From Diadema setosum (taxonomy: Eukaryota; Echinodermata; Echinoidea; Diadematoida; Diadematidae): a DNA stretch of 64,000 bases. Of this stretch, positions 1-12,800 are shown one piece after another. Location: contig NC_092686.1 of NCBI RefSeq assembly GCF_964275005.1, positions 17,932,547-17,996,546 on the forward strand, in the 5' to 3' direction. The notes below the pieces were generated by a model, which worked only from the letters and a program-made list of their open reading frames with translations, made no database searches and was not told the origin of the DNA. A program made the position numbers and the translations under genes. Numbering within the stretch: the stretch's first letter is position 1; every line of letters starts with the position of its first letter.

Positions 1-1740
1 TCTCTATGACAAAAAATTTTGGAAAGGATTGTCTACAACCGTGCTGTTAAGTTTCTTGATCAAAATAATATTGTGGGTAGTTATCAGTACGGCTTTCGCA
101 GCAACTATTCAACTTCCATGGCCCTTACTGACATTGCGAATAAGATTGTTGATACGTTTGAGGAAAATTCCTTTCTTATTGGTGTTTTTGTTGACTTGTC
201 AAAGGCCTTTGACACAATTAATCATAATATTATGTTAGCTAAACTTAAGCACTATGGTTTTAGAGGTGTAGCATACAACTGGTTTAAAAGCTACCTCTCC
301 AATCGATACCAATGTACAAAATATAACAGTTGTATATCAGACTTAAAAAAAATATTATGTGGAGTTCCACAAGGGTCTTTATTAGGACCACTGTTGTTTA
401 TATTATACATAAATGACATTGGAAATGTTTCTAATTCCGATACCTCATCGTACATATTATATGCTGATGACACTAATATATTGTTCAGTGGTAAGGATCT
501 TCCTTCTTTGCAAGATCAAGTAAATAGTAGCCTTTCAAAATTGTGTACATGGTTTCAGGCAAATCGATTATCTGTTAACCCCCGCAAATGTAACTTTATT
601 GTTTTTAGTAATCGTAACAAATCATACGACACTGATTTTGTTAAAGTGGAATTGAATGATGTTCAAATTCCCAGGGTAGAGAAAACTAAATTTCTTGGTG
701 TTATTTTAGATTCCAAATTAACATGGAAGCCTCATATACAAGAGACAGAGAAAAAAATATCAAAGAGCATTGGTATTATATCCAGACTAAGCTACATGTT
801 ACCTACTGATGTATTACGGATGTTATACTCCACTCTTGTTTTGCCCTATTTGTCTTATTGCAACATGGTGTGGGGAAGTACTTTTCAGTCCAGTCTAAAG
901 AAATTGACTTCAAAGCAAAATAAAATAGTAAGAGTTATACATGGAGCGAACCCGAAATCTAAAGCAGGCCCGTTATACTCAAAACTAAAATTGCTTACTT
1001 TGAAAAATATCACCACCTATCAGCAATGTATTTTTGTATATCAGTGTGTCAACAAACTTATGCCTGACCATTTTGTTCAATTGTTTGATATCAATCAGAA
1101 TGTGCATAATTACAATACACGCTCCTCGTCATTAATGCATTTGCCCAGACCCAGAACCATGTCTTACCAACATAATATTCGTTTTGTGGGCCCCAAGAAA
1201 TGGAACAATTTATCTAAAGACATAAGAAATGCACCATCTCAAAATTGTTTTAAGATAAGACTCAAGAGAAAGTTGTATTCATCCATATAAGGTAGTTTAT
1301 AGTGAGGGCTGCTAAATTTCTCTTGATTATACTAAAATGAAATACATGTACATGTACAGTATGTACAATGTTGCCTTGTTTGTTATAGTATTACAAGTGT
1401 GTATTTTAGGTTCTCTTTACCTCTCCTTAATGTATTTTTTTTTCTTCTCTTTTCTTTTCTTTCTTTTTTTCCTTCTTCCTATCTGTTTTCCCTCCTGCAT
1501 CCCTAGCTTTAGTCTCTTGTGTATCTGTACTTCGTCTTGTAAATATGTGTATTTTAAACAAAAATGTCTTTTTAGCTATGTTTCAATCAGATTCAACTAC
1601 ATTTTCAAATGTTAAAGGTGCACTCACTTCAAGCTGTGCTTACTGAGTTGTCACCTCCAGTTTGTCATTACTGAATTGTTACTGCTGTTACACGAATTGA
1701 TCTGGAAATAAATGTTCTATTGAATGAATGAATGAATGAA
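1..1740 (+). mobile_element. Non-LTR retrotransposon (LINE), 3' part, cut by the window edge
   Basis: The segment has the order reverse transcriptase, C-terminal region, pyrimidine-rich 3' UTR, then a short tandem tail of GAAT units ending near 1740. Many Jockey/CR1/L2-group LINEs end in such a tail. It lies in srGAP intron 3, antisense to the gene. The 5' half (endonuclease and any first ORF) is outside the window or was lost at insertion. The target site duplication cannot be checked because the left end is missing. Confidence 0.88.
19..1290 (+). CDS. Reverse transcriptase C-terminal part of a Jockey/CR1/L2-group LINE
   Basis: This open frame of 423 codons encodes the reverse transcriptase that would copy the LINE RNA at a nicked target. 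Fingers and palm motifs appear in order: VDLSKAFDTINH with the first catalytic Asp near residue 59, GVPQGSLLGPLLF near 115-126, and YADD near 148-151 with the catalytic Asp pair. The thumb and C-terminal region follow. The frame opens with a TTG (Leu) codon, not a true start: the reading continues from upstream sequence. A TGA at 7-9, next to a run of six A, suggests a one-base slip there. Otherwise the frame is intact to its stop at 1288-1290, so the copy is fairly young. Assignment to one clade among CR1, L2, Crack and Daphne is not possible by eye. Confidence 0.9.
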   Translation: MERIVYNRAVKFLDQNNIVGSYQYGFRSNYSTSMALTDIANKIVDTFEENSFLIGVFVDLSKAFDTINHNIMLAKLKHYGFRGVAYNWFKSYLSNRYQCTKYNSCISDLKKILCGVPQGSLLGPLLFILYINDIGNVSNSDTSSYILYADDTNILFSGKDLPSLQDQVNSSLSKLCTWFQANRLSVNPRKCNFIVFSNRNKSYDTDFVKVELNDVQIPRVEKTKFLGVILDSKLTWKPHIQETEKKISKSIGIISRLSYMLPTDVLRMLYSTLVLPYLSYCNMVWGSTFQSSLKKLTSKQNKIVRVIHGANPKSKAGPLYSKLKLLTLKNITTYQQCIFVYQCVNKLMPDHFVQLFDINQNVHNYNTRSSSLMHLPRPRTMSYQHNIRFVGPKKWNNLSKDIRNAPSQNCFKIRLKRKLYSSI

Positions 1741-1960
1741 CAAATAATCAATACTAAATACATGCCATACATAACAATAGCTTGAGCATTTTTGGACTTG
1801 CGCATCAGTGATATTTGCCTTTCCTTTTGGTAAAGTCAAATTTTAATAGTTTCATGAAAGACTAACTTGTGCAAGGTTGATCCAACCAACTTGAGTGTAT
1901 AATAACACCTAGCAACATCACAATGTCAGACACAATGTGGCTGTCATTACTACAACTCAC
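1741..1960. other. srGAP intron 3, part between LINE and exon 3
   Basis: Intronic sequence of gene srGAP. Nothing recognisable apart from the donor of exon 3 at its right end. Confidence 0.6.
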
Positions 1961-2129
1961 CTTCCTATACACACTGTCCAGCTCATCTCGTAAAATCCCG
2001 TATCTGTTTGCCATGCTATGGGAATAGACATGGCTTAAGGTTGTGTGTTGTCGGTGGTGGTTCTTCGTCATCTCCAGAAGTAGATTCCAGCACATCTGAG
2101 GTGAGGGGACGGTGGAATCCTTTTCACGT
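1961..2129 (-). CDS. SRGAP: srGAP coding exon 3 (F-BAR, continued)
   Basis: This 169-nt exon has acceptor CTTCTCTTGCAG ending at 2130 and donor GTGAGTTGTAG (complement of 1950-1960). It encodes residues 83-138, from REKDSTV to SVYRK. CWNLLL followed by HTTLS is a signature of the srGAP F-BAR, where vertebrates have CWNLLLNQVK and DHTTLSDIY. It ends in phase 0, so the next exon, outside the window, starts on a whole codon. Confidence 0.94.
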
Positions 2130-5100
2130 CTGCAAGAGAAGACACAATTGTCATTTATCATCAAGCTACTTCACCTAAATAAATCTGCAAGAGATGCATG
2201 GTGTTTGCAGAAAAATCATAAGGATTCCAGCTGTCCTCTTTTTCATCTGCCATGGTGGGTCATGTAAAACTTGAGACAAAACTAGCAAATTTCAAATTAT
2301 TGTAATAATGACTGGTAGCAAGACTTCAATCGCAAAATTAGCATACCTGCAAAAACCTCCCCCCCCCCCCATACATATTGAGTGCATTGATGAAAGATCA
2401 TGCTTTAATCATAATCTTCCCTGAAAAGAAAGTTGATGACGATGATGATGGCTTCTCGTATAGCACCGGTATCCACCCTTAAAGGGCACTCATGGTGCTT
2501 AAAGTTGTGTTGCATGTGGCAGGAAAACATGGTATCCTTGTTTAGGGCACAGTACAATACATTACATGAAACTTACATTACTCATCTACTGAGTAATTTG
2601 TAAGTACTTCTGTTTGTTCTGTAGACTTCAGACTGGTATGAGAACTTTTGAGATGACAGTTTCACATGATTGGCAAAAAAAAAAAAAAAAAAAAAACCTG
2701 TTCAAGTGATGTGTTTGAAAGTTTGGCACAACCAAACATTTGTTGAGTGTTTACATGAATTCCTTGAACAAGGTTTCATTTGGATGGCTAAATTGTTTCA
2801 GACAAGAAGTATTGGGGAGTTTGGGCATTTTGACCCCATGGCTCACAACTTTCTTCAAATAATCACTAACTGGTAATATCCAATTTTCACAATACTTTGA
2901 GCTTTTTTCAAAATATGGAAAATAAAATTATTGTGAAGTCTTAACATTTTCACTTGACTTTTGACCCCATGGCCCAACTCTTTCCCTACAAAATCATTGT
3001 ATATGCCTAGTTTAATCAAGCACACGTTTTGAGTAATTTCCACAGTATGAAGAAAATAGTGTAATTTCAACACAAATTAGCAGAATTTAGCATTTCAACG
3101 GGACCTTTGACCCTTGACCTCTGACACCATGACAACCAAATACCCAAGAGAATCATTGTCAGGCAGTACGTGCATACAGTATGTACTACGTTTACTGAAA
3201 ATTCCTTGAGCAATTTCTGAGATATGGAGGAAAAAGTGAAATTCTAAAATGTTTGCTTGACCTTTAACCTTTGAACTTTGACCGCATTGCCCAAAACTCC
3301 CTAGAGAATCTTTATCTGGCAATACATGTTAACGCAAAGTTTCATGAAAATACCACTTCGCATTTTCGATTGGTGGAAACAATTAAATCTAAGTATTTGA
3401 CCTTGACTTTTTACCTTTAGCATGTGCACTAGAAAGAATTAAAAATAGACACAGCTTCATGAACTCACACACATATGGCAAGTTTCATTTGGATACCTTA
3501 AAGTATAAACGGTTCGTAAATTACACTGTCCACAAAATTGATTACAGACGGATGGATAGATAGGACAGACAAACAGATAACCCCAAAACATAATGCCTCT
3601 GGCGACACTTCATCGCTGAGACATAAAAAGTCTTGATACAATTTATCATTCCAAAAGATAGTGTGTGTTCAACACAAACAACAAGAATGCTAATTAGTTT
3701 ATATCCATTCATATCACAAGATTTTTCATAAAGTGAATTTTCTGAGGGGCCACATCTCCTAAGGATGCATAATGTGCATCCTGGTACAAAGGTCAACTCA
3801 GTTAGACCATTCTCATAAGATAGTTTTCACTCTGCATATTGCCTACAATTTTCTGCCGGCACATCATGAGAACTGATGCCAAAACTAACATTTTGCAATG
3901 TATGTACACAGAAAAAGTTTACCATATTAGTAAGTGTATAAAAGCACAGTGCTAGGACAGTGGTCACACAAACCTTTGACCCTCTTCTTGTCTACCGACA
4001 GAAACAAAGCACTCTAAAGAGTTAGTAAAGAGTAAGACTAACAAAGAGAAGAGTAGGGAATCAAGGAAGAGGCCACAGTCACAGTAGGACCACATTAACT
4101 TCCAGGAATTCCCCAGCTACCAGGACCAGTGGGTGGGACCTCTTCAGCCAGATCTGAGCCGGTGGGGGGCCATCATCAAGGCAATCTATTACTACCATTT
4201 AGATGACATGGCATCTAGCTGGCTTCAAGAAACAGACAGACAGACAGACAGGCAGGAAGGACTGGGTCAATACCTCCGCAGCATTCACATCAAGTTCAGC
4301 TTGGGACAAATCTCATTCACCTAATAAGGAAACAACCTCGCCAACAATGAGGGTCCTGAATATTCATGTCTCCACTGACAAACATCCATAAACATGTATG
4401 CACATATCATACACATTATGAGGCACAACTCACATACACATACTTATTCAAACATTTTTATGAACTAGTACTTCCCACTATTTGGCACTGCACACAACAG
4501 GAAATAATGATTTCAAAACTAACAGTCTGCCAAGATCTAGGCCACTGAATGCCTGGGTATTAGCCCTTGGTGTCATCGGAGACGCACGTATTCCAACAAA
4601 ATTGGTTGTGGCACAGATCAATAGTGGAATCAGTTTATTCCACTCCACTGGGTATGAGGGAGATCGATCCCCATTGGCAACACTAGATAGCCAGGCCCCT
4701 TGAGCATATTCCACAAATTAACAGACATTTAAGACACTTTCTCCTCTTCTCCACTCTCAGCAGCAAAAATTTCATCCATGAGAATTTCGGGTGTACAATG
4801 TATGTCACTGAACTCTAAATGTATGTTACTGAACTCTTTCCATAAAGCCCTGCATTTCAATACTTCTCTGTGGGTTTTCTTTTTCCACGGCATACATGTA
4901 GCCTAAACCCACTCAGCTTCGCCTCTTGGGTTAAGCATTCCATAGTTACCTTATGCACACAATTCCGACTGACGCACTCAGACCTGGGCGTCATTTGTAT
5001 GATAAAAAATAAAACCAAAAAAGTGTCTTATCTATACAATATCACACAAGAAACTTCATTATACACAACATATGCAGTACAAGTGTAGCAACTAATTCAA

Positions 5101-8100
5101 GAGAGAATTTACTTGTTGATCTAATGATAAATATAAAGGAGTTTTCCTGTTTATCAATATCACTACAGTTAATTGATATCAGGGCTACCTGTCTATATGT
5201 ACATATACATGTAGCTTTATGCAGCTACTGTAAACGTCAAAAATCTCTGAATCGCTGAAGAGAAATATGTTGAAAATCCCACATATAATGCACTATTTAA
5301 AGGGACTGTACAGTTCTGATTGAGGTGAGGATTTAGCTTTTAACATTTTGAGAGATATTCAGAAACCACTCTATGAGATGTCAAAGAGTATGCAATTTTA
5401 AGGGGTATCAAAAGTTTATTTGATGAAAATCGGTTTTGAAATGGCTGAGATATCCAAAAACAAAGTGAAACAAAGAGATCCTAATAAAAGGCGTGGCCTG
5501 TAGCCTTTTATTATTTTTTTGATATCTCAGCCATTTGAAAACCAATTTTCATCAAATAAACATTGAATCTTTCTTAAAATAACATGCTCTTCCATCTCAT
5601 TATCTCATTCTCATTATCTCACTTAGGAATGTTATAAACCTGAATCCCTACCTCAACCAGTACTGTGCAGTCCCTTTAAAATTAAATAATAAACTAGTAA
5701 TTATGTATTTGTTTACTCTTCTATGAGTATATGATTGTATAATTGTGTATTGAGAACTGTAGTTTATGTACATGTGTATGTATGAATTAAGAATGTATCA
5801 TATACATACACATATTTGTATTAATTCCAACAGAAAGAATTTCCTATATTGAACAATAAAAAATGAAATCTGAATCTGAATCTATTTTGAGGGCCACTTA
5901 ACATAGTCAGGTGTGACTAACTTGTCTCCCTAGCTCAATATTTGTTGTGTACACCTAGCAACCACAGATGCCAGGTTACCTACAAAATTGTACTGGTATG
6001 TTTGCCGGCATGTTGAGTTTTCTTTCTGCCAGCATATTTAAAGTGTTGTACACCAGAATGAGACCTTTCTCTTAAAAATGCTCATCAAGCTCATCAGGTT
6101 ATCTTGTTGATGACCTGCTAGCATACATTCATAATTTTGCATGGTTATGTGCACAGAAGCTAACTTCATGTTCAATAGCAATTAATCACTTCCATTTTTG
6201 TCTGCATGCATATTTCATTAATCAAACTAATCAGGATAACGGTTCTAAAAAAAATCATGACCCAATTACTATTCTTTTTGTTTACCAACAAATATTAGGC
6301 ATAGACTATTAAGGCTTTTAGAGTTTATGCTTTCAGCAAATGAGGCTCAGTATTTCAGTTGCTTTTATAACCTGTCTGTTGCTACATGTGAAAATATTCA
6401 ATTTAAGTGCAGAATTACAAGATGAAGTTTTGAACACAGTAATACTGGTATTAACAGCTATTAAAGTAAGTGATTGCGGAAGCTGACATCAGCCTTGTGA
6501 CGTTCTGGTTCATTCCTGGCTCCTGCTAAGCTTTCCTGATCAAATGTCAAGATGTAATCTACACACTTCCATGGGACAAATATCTGCCATCACACAAGCT
6601 GATCCAGTAGCTCGTTGAGGTGCATGAAAGAAACACAATTCTAGCTTGTGGTAGCACCAGGTTCTTCCTGGTGGAATATCATACTTCTGTATTTCAGACT
6701 CATGCCAAAGTGTAAGCCCTTGATGAGGTAAGAATGTTTAAGCCATCCTGTGAGGAAACTTCAGGATTCCAGGTTTTAAAGACTAAAGTTCAAGGCAGTG
6801 AAATCAAATCTGTCCAATTCCTTTGAATAACCTATCATCATTTTTTGTTTTTCAACAGACATAGGAAATAACATCATTCTCGTGGAACCGCTCATCTCTG
6901 CCAATAATTTACCACACTTCAGCAAGGCAGCACTATTTGCAATACCTTACAGGGTGACTTCATTGTCTTGCTAAGTTAAGAAGAGTAATCAGGCACTATT
7001 TGCATGAAACACTGGGCTTGGTGCCATTTTCCACATGTTTTGGAGAAGTTCATTTCAGCAAATCAAGTGGTCATACTATCAGTACCGGAGTTGAAACTAA
7101 TTTTTCTGTCAAAGTCCATTGTACTTTTGTATTTCCGGAAGAGAAAAAATCCAAAAGCATTGATTGAATGTTAAACAAAAATTGATCTTTTCCTTCAAAA
7201 TAGACAAATAAATGATCCATAGCATACTGGTGAGTCTATAGCCACAATATTATATTGTTTGACCTTTTATGTGAAGGGGGGGGGGGGGAACCCTACAGGA
7301 AGACACTTCTAAATCACATGAGCATGATGGTGCTGGCTTGTTCTCAGACATATCTACATTTGTCAAGTATACACACAAAAATTATCAAATCATGAATCTC
7401 TCTTATACATGTATGTTTTGGGGGGAAAACGATGACTGTGGTGATAGTTCATTGAGAATACAACATGCACTGGGTGTTGCACAGGTGACGTATTAAGCAC
7501 AGACTATCATGGCTTCAGCAAAGTTCCAGCAAGTTAAACATGTGATCGTGCACATCCTTTCTTTAAATCCTCACAATTTAATAATTCATTTAAATCTCGG
7601 CACAACTAAAAAGTTCCAGAAGTGATTTCAAATTACACTTAACTAGAAGTCAAGAGTGGTGGTGTATCACTCAAAATACTATTTTTACAGATTTTCCATA
7701 GAAATCCATAATGTGACATTAATACTGTTCATATTAAGTTTAAAAGAACATGAGAATAATAATGAGAATGGCACTAATGCCATCTTTTTGCTGTTTGTGG
7801 CTCAGAAAGTGTATCACAATCAAATTGCTAATACTTCAATAGAATGTAAGCTTTCAAAACCACCCTAGGAACGTTTCACAACACAGAACAATTACTGCAA
7901 CCACTGCAATCAAAACAAGCATAGTCCTGGTACAAATATACCAATACTTACTGTGACTGTATCTGTTTCTGTTTCCGTACTGTTCGATCATGTAACTTTT
8001 CCAGGTCTTTGGCATATTGCAGCTCTATTTCTGACCGTTGGCGAAAATAGTCCTGATAATCAGAAATCAATTCTCTTTGAGCCTCTGCGCGATTGTCCAG

Positions 8101-9798
8101 TGACTTGAGTTGCTCACTGAGATGAAGACGTATATCTGGAAAATGAACAATAAAAACCACATAGAAATCAAAGTTAGGTGCTTTCAACCATAAGTTCTCA
8201 CACAGTGGTTTACCAGCATGGTTTCTACTTACAACGTATATAGTATGGCATATTTTGGCATATATATGGTCAGCAAAACATGAAAGTTTCATGCCACAAA
8301 TGTTTCTGGTTTTAGAATACTCTATCAACTATCAGGTATTGAGTATCAGAGTTATCAAGACTGCTCGAACATCCTATCTTGACAAATGTGACTCAAATCA
8401 TTTTCCCCAATCGCATGGCCTCCATAACAATCTAACAGTGAACTGAATTAGAGATGGAATGGTATACGGAGTTCAAATCCCCCCCCCCTCATATCTTGCA
8501 TCAGGGTGGTAACATACGATAGTATTTACAATTTGTACAACTCGATGCACATTCTATTTCTTTGAATGCTTCTGGTAGCTTCTAATGGTATTTGAATCTA
8601 TAGAAAGGGTAGTTACATTTCTCTGACTTTACATTCATGGCCACACGTGTATGACACACACATTATGAAACATGTTGATTGTGTGATCATAAGTCATACT
8701 GAGCAAAATGCAATCGTTACCCCTTGCACATTTTATAGATGTAGTGTGCCTCATTGAACCTGACAAGTAAAATCTGAATATCCAGAATATAATTGTTATT
8801 TCCAGATTTATAACGTACCTGGTAATCTACTGAAAGGCAAATTGAGTTGGGTGTAACAGCTGTTGAAATCAAACTGACCCATAAAACACTTAATTCATCA
8901 TAAAGCTTCAACGCTGTTTAGGAAGGGATATAATTGGTGAATTTTAAAACGTAACATATGCCTGCTGAAGCACAAAATACAATACAAAATGGCAGCACTA
9001 TTACAAAGTGTCTTCTTAATCAGAGGCCCCTGTAGCATCAAACTCATGCACTCAAACAGTATGATGCCTGTATTTTTCATCAGACCAAAAGGATACTTTT
9101 GGCAATACAGAAATAGAAAGTTCGTGTGCAACTGTCGACATATATAAATGGAAATAGGTTACAATAAAATGTACATCTGTACCATCATGTCGTGAGTTAT
9201 TGACATTTTCTATGCCATTGGAAAGATGAAAGCAATAACAGCCACTAATATTCCGTTTACCCAAAGAGCAAGATATCCATTTGTAAATCATCACTTCCCA
9301 CATACAGTACATCAAAATAAAGTTACTTCCTAGCAAAAAGATAGCATCCTCGTACTACAAGTTCTTGATGTACATTATGTACATATCAGTTAATAGGATG
9401 GGAATGGAACATAGATCTGCAATACAGTAGATGTCTACAGGCATCTGAGACCAGTCAACTTTAACAAGCATGATGCATGTTACGCTTATGTTTATATAAG
9501 ACATACAAAATGACTGTGTATGTTCTACACACTACCCTGTATTGCATGCCTCATTCCCTGTCTTGAGGAAAATATGTATTGCCAAACAGCACCCCTATGA
9601 CTAACACATTTTCCACTGGTAATATATGACGCATATTTTATTCTATATAGACACTTCTGTTAAACTAGCATGCAAGAAATACTCTGCTTGAACTGAGTAG
9701 CTTACAGCAGCACATCTCCTTTCATGCACCAATTCAAGTAGGTTTGTTTTCAAAACAACAACAAAGAAATAAACCCCTGCTCTTCAAAAAAAAATATC

Positions 9799-9830
<32 letters not shown>

Positions 9831-12800
9831 AATACAGTTTATATTTGGCCATTAACATCAATGCACACCTATTTTGAATTGAGAAATTACTGTTTTAGCT
9901 AACACTGCCATTTATGTGGGCTTCACAGCCATGAGGCAATTATGAACGTTAAGTTGGACTGGAACCAGATTTTCTATCAGTCTTTACCTGCAATAGTGTA
10001 GTCATAAATCATCCATATCACAAAATCCTTCTCTCATATTTATTTACACACAAAAAAAGCAACAAAAAAAAAAAAAAAACACCCCAATAATAATAATTTC
10101 CAAAAAAAATCCAAAGGACAAATTCCAATTACGTAGACTCTGGAATTTCTGACTCCTGAATCATAGAAATATGACAAGCAGACAAACACAGAATTTGTGC
10201 CAACAATGCCGACAGTCACCAACCTACGTCACTAAAATGCTTGATCTCACTGAGACAATAAAAACCCATGTATTCTGGCCTATTTAATTGTAAATGAAGC
10301 AAATTACCGACCATGGATCATACCATGATTACAATGAAGACTTCACAGCTTTGTCTCTGAATGAATGATGCAGATATCCTGTGTACACAAGATTAAAAGA
10401 ATTCATATTTGCACACAAGAAGGTGTCGTCTAAGTCAGCTTGATAGTCACAATGGAGACAGTCTTCTATGCATGCTTTAGTTTATATCTGAAAATTCCAT
10501 CATACAGTATATCCACTTACCAATATGATCTACATAATTAAGGACAGCTTCTGTGCAGAATAGCTTCTCTATGATATGAATGAAAGAGTTAACCAAATTG
10601 CAGGCTTGCTTAAACCCAACTACATCACAGTGTAGACTATATTGACGGTCTGAAAATTGTCATGCATATTGTAACAAATGTACCATCAACAGTGCTTCTT
10701 TGCTTATAACCACTTTGTGACTCTGGGTACAATCCTGTAAGTCCTATGCGTTAAGTGTATGGTGTGTCAGCATGAGCATTTTAAGTAATAAGTAATGATC
10801 TAGACAGAATTCAATGGCATTCATTGCTATCCTCTTTCTCATCCAGGATAAAGTTACTTGGTGACTTCCTGTGGGAAACGGATGTCGTGATGCCCTTGAC
10901 AGCCTTTCAAATCAACCCATGGACACAGCAATCACTCCTTCAAACATTTGTCAACCCTTCATTTCCACAAAGAATGAACTTCAGCAGAAATCCAATGCAG
11001 TGTATTTCCCATCAGACATCATAGTATTCTTCACATACAATGTCTTGACCCTCAAACTGGGTCACCGCTCAGACAAAAAAAAAATCTGGCACCATGCGCT
11101 CTCTTTTGAAGCGTTGGGGGGAAAAGGTGAGTTTGCCACGGATGAGTCACAATGGACTAACAAACAAACTCTCTCTTAGAATGTGACTGCTGTGCAAATG
11201 TTCTAACCTGAGCATATTTAGGCATGTGTCTCTGTATGTACTCAATGCATGTTTCAGATATTTTCAATGTATATGATGAAAAGTCACTTAAAGGGGATTG
11301 GTCTCATGGATCCTTGCAGTGTCACTACAAGATATAATGTACACATCTATCTACTCTATATGCTCATTTATCAAAGTACATATTGTATATTTGACCAATC
11401 ATTATCAGTGCACTGTTTTAACACTACAGTCCACCATCATCATTTATATATTACTTAGAAATAATTTACAAATGTACAATCAAATCACTAATATAGGTAT
11501 ATCATCACCAACGAATTTGTGGTGTGTATTTTATATTCAAACAATTATATTCAAACTTTCACACCAGCATTCTGTAAAACCAGACATTTTTACTTGTATT
11601 TCAATTTTGTGAATTTAGCGAAAGTCAAAATTTACCAGATTTAAATGCATGCGAAAGTTCTTGGTCACACTATGTGCATTGAATGCCAGTGGCAATTCAT
11701 AAAAATTTCATGCCACAAAAAATGCTGTCAGCTCCAGTTTGCAAAAAAAAATTCTTGTTTTAAAGTATACATATTAATACAAGACCTATATTGAAGCACA
11801 GTGGATCAAAAACAAGAACACAACTTACTATATGTATGACAAACACAATGCAGAGCCACATTTGTAATGAGAGCAAGACACAAGCAAACTCAAGACTGGA
11901 TTAGAGACATGAACATGAGCCAGAAAGTGAGCTGGCACACTACATGTGACCTTATGCTACACACAGCCACCTTGACAGAAATTTAGCACTCCAGCTGCTA
12001 ATACTGAACTATTTCATTACAGACCATGAGAGGATCCGGGGAGGATCACAGGGGACCTGATAGTCTTCTTCACCTCAAAGCCGAGGTCAGGGAGGAAGAA
12101 TGTGTGGCAGTTTACAGGATTAATCTCAAGATTCATTTAAGGGTCTATTCTTGGCTCAATAAGCCTGGCACAGGATTTCTCAGCAATCTGGGTGATTCAC
12201 ATCACTTGCCTCCTTCCTCTTTTGAATACACCATAGATGAGTTTGCATCACTCATTTTCTGCAATACACACACAGGACAGGATGGCCGCATGAAAATGAA
12301 ATGGCTCGCTGGTACTGGATAATGTTTACTTTACTTCAGACATCCTTGTCCACACCTGTAATTAAAGGCATTATTTACCATTTGCAGATGAATCAGAAAC
12401 CCAACATTAGTGCTTCAAAAATAGTTCTAAAATGTGAGTTAGGGAAAGAAACAACCAATGTAAAAATTTGAACCAGTATAATCAATGTATGTATTGCTAA
12501 ATATACAAAATGTGAACAATAGTTTTAATAAAAATGTTTCCAGACTTAAACCATCTACAGTTATGGTTTAAAGAGAAAATCAGTGATATCTCCCTATATT
12601 CTAGGCTTTATTGCAAAAATTTCATATGGTAGGATGCTTTGTGATACAACTGACCTACACATATGCATCAAAAGTGATATCTTGAACATTTTTTAAATCA
12701 CTGCTCCAAAAGGTAAACAAGACCTTTAAGAGTGGCTGTGAGCTTCAAAATCACAAAAAAAGGAAAAGACCTGAACAAGACACACACTCATTTCTTGAGG

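Larger units (their letters stand above)
2130..7951 (-). other. srGAP intron 2
   Basis: This 5.8 kb phase-2 intron holds a degenerate repeat at 2700-3630, a TTAA-flanked MITE at 5297-5679 and a LINE-like tail at 5690-5883. Between 3631 and 5296, and from 5884 to 7951, I see only unassigned AT-rich sequence, short C or G homopolymers (near 2361 and 7278) and a GACA run near 4233. Confidence 0.85.

Noticed and set aside
4478-4714. Overlapping open frames on both strands near a GATCGATCCCC word that resembles a B box
   Set aside because: No A box at a sensible distance, no tail and no second copy in the window. Too weak to call a SINE or an exon.
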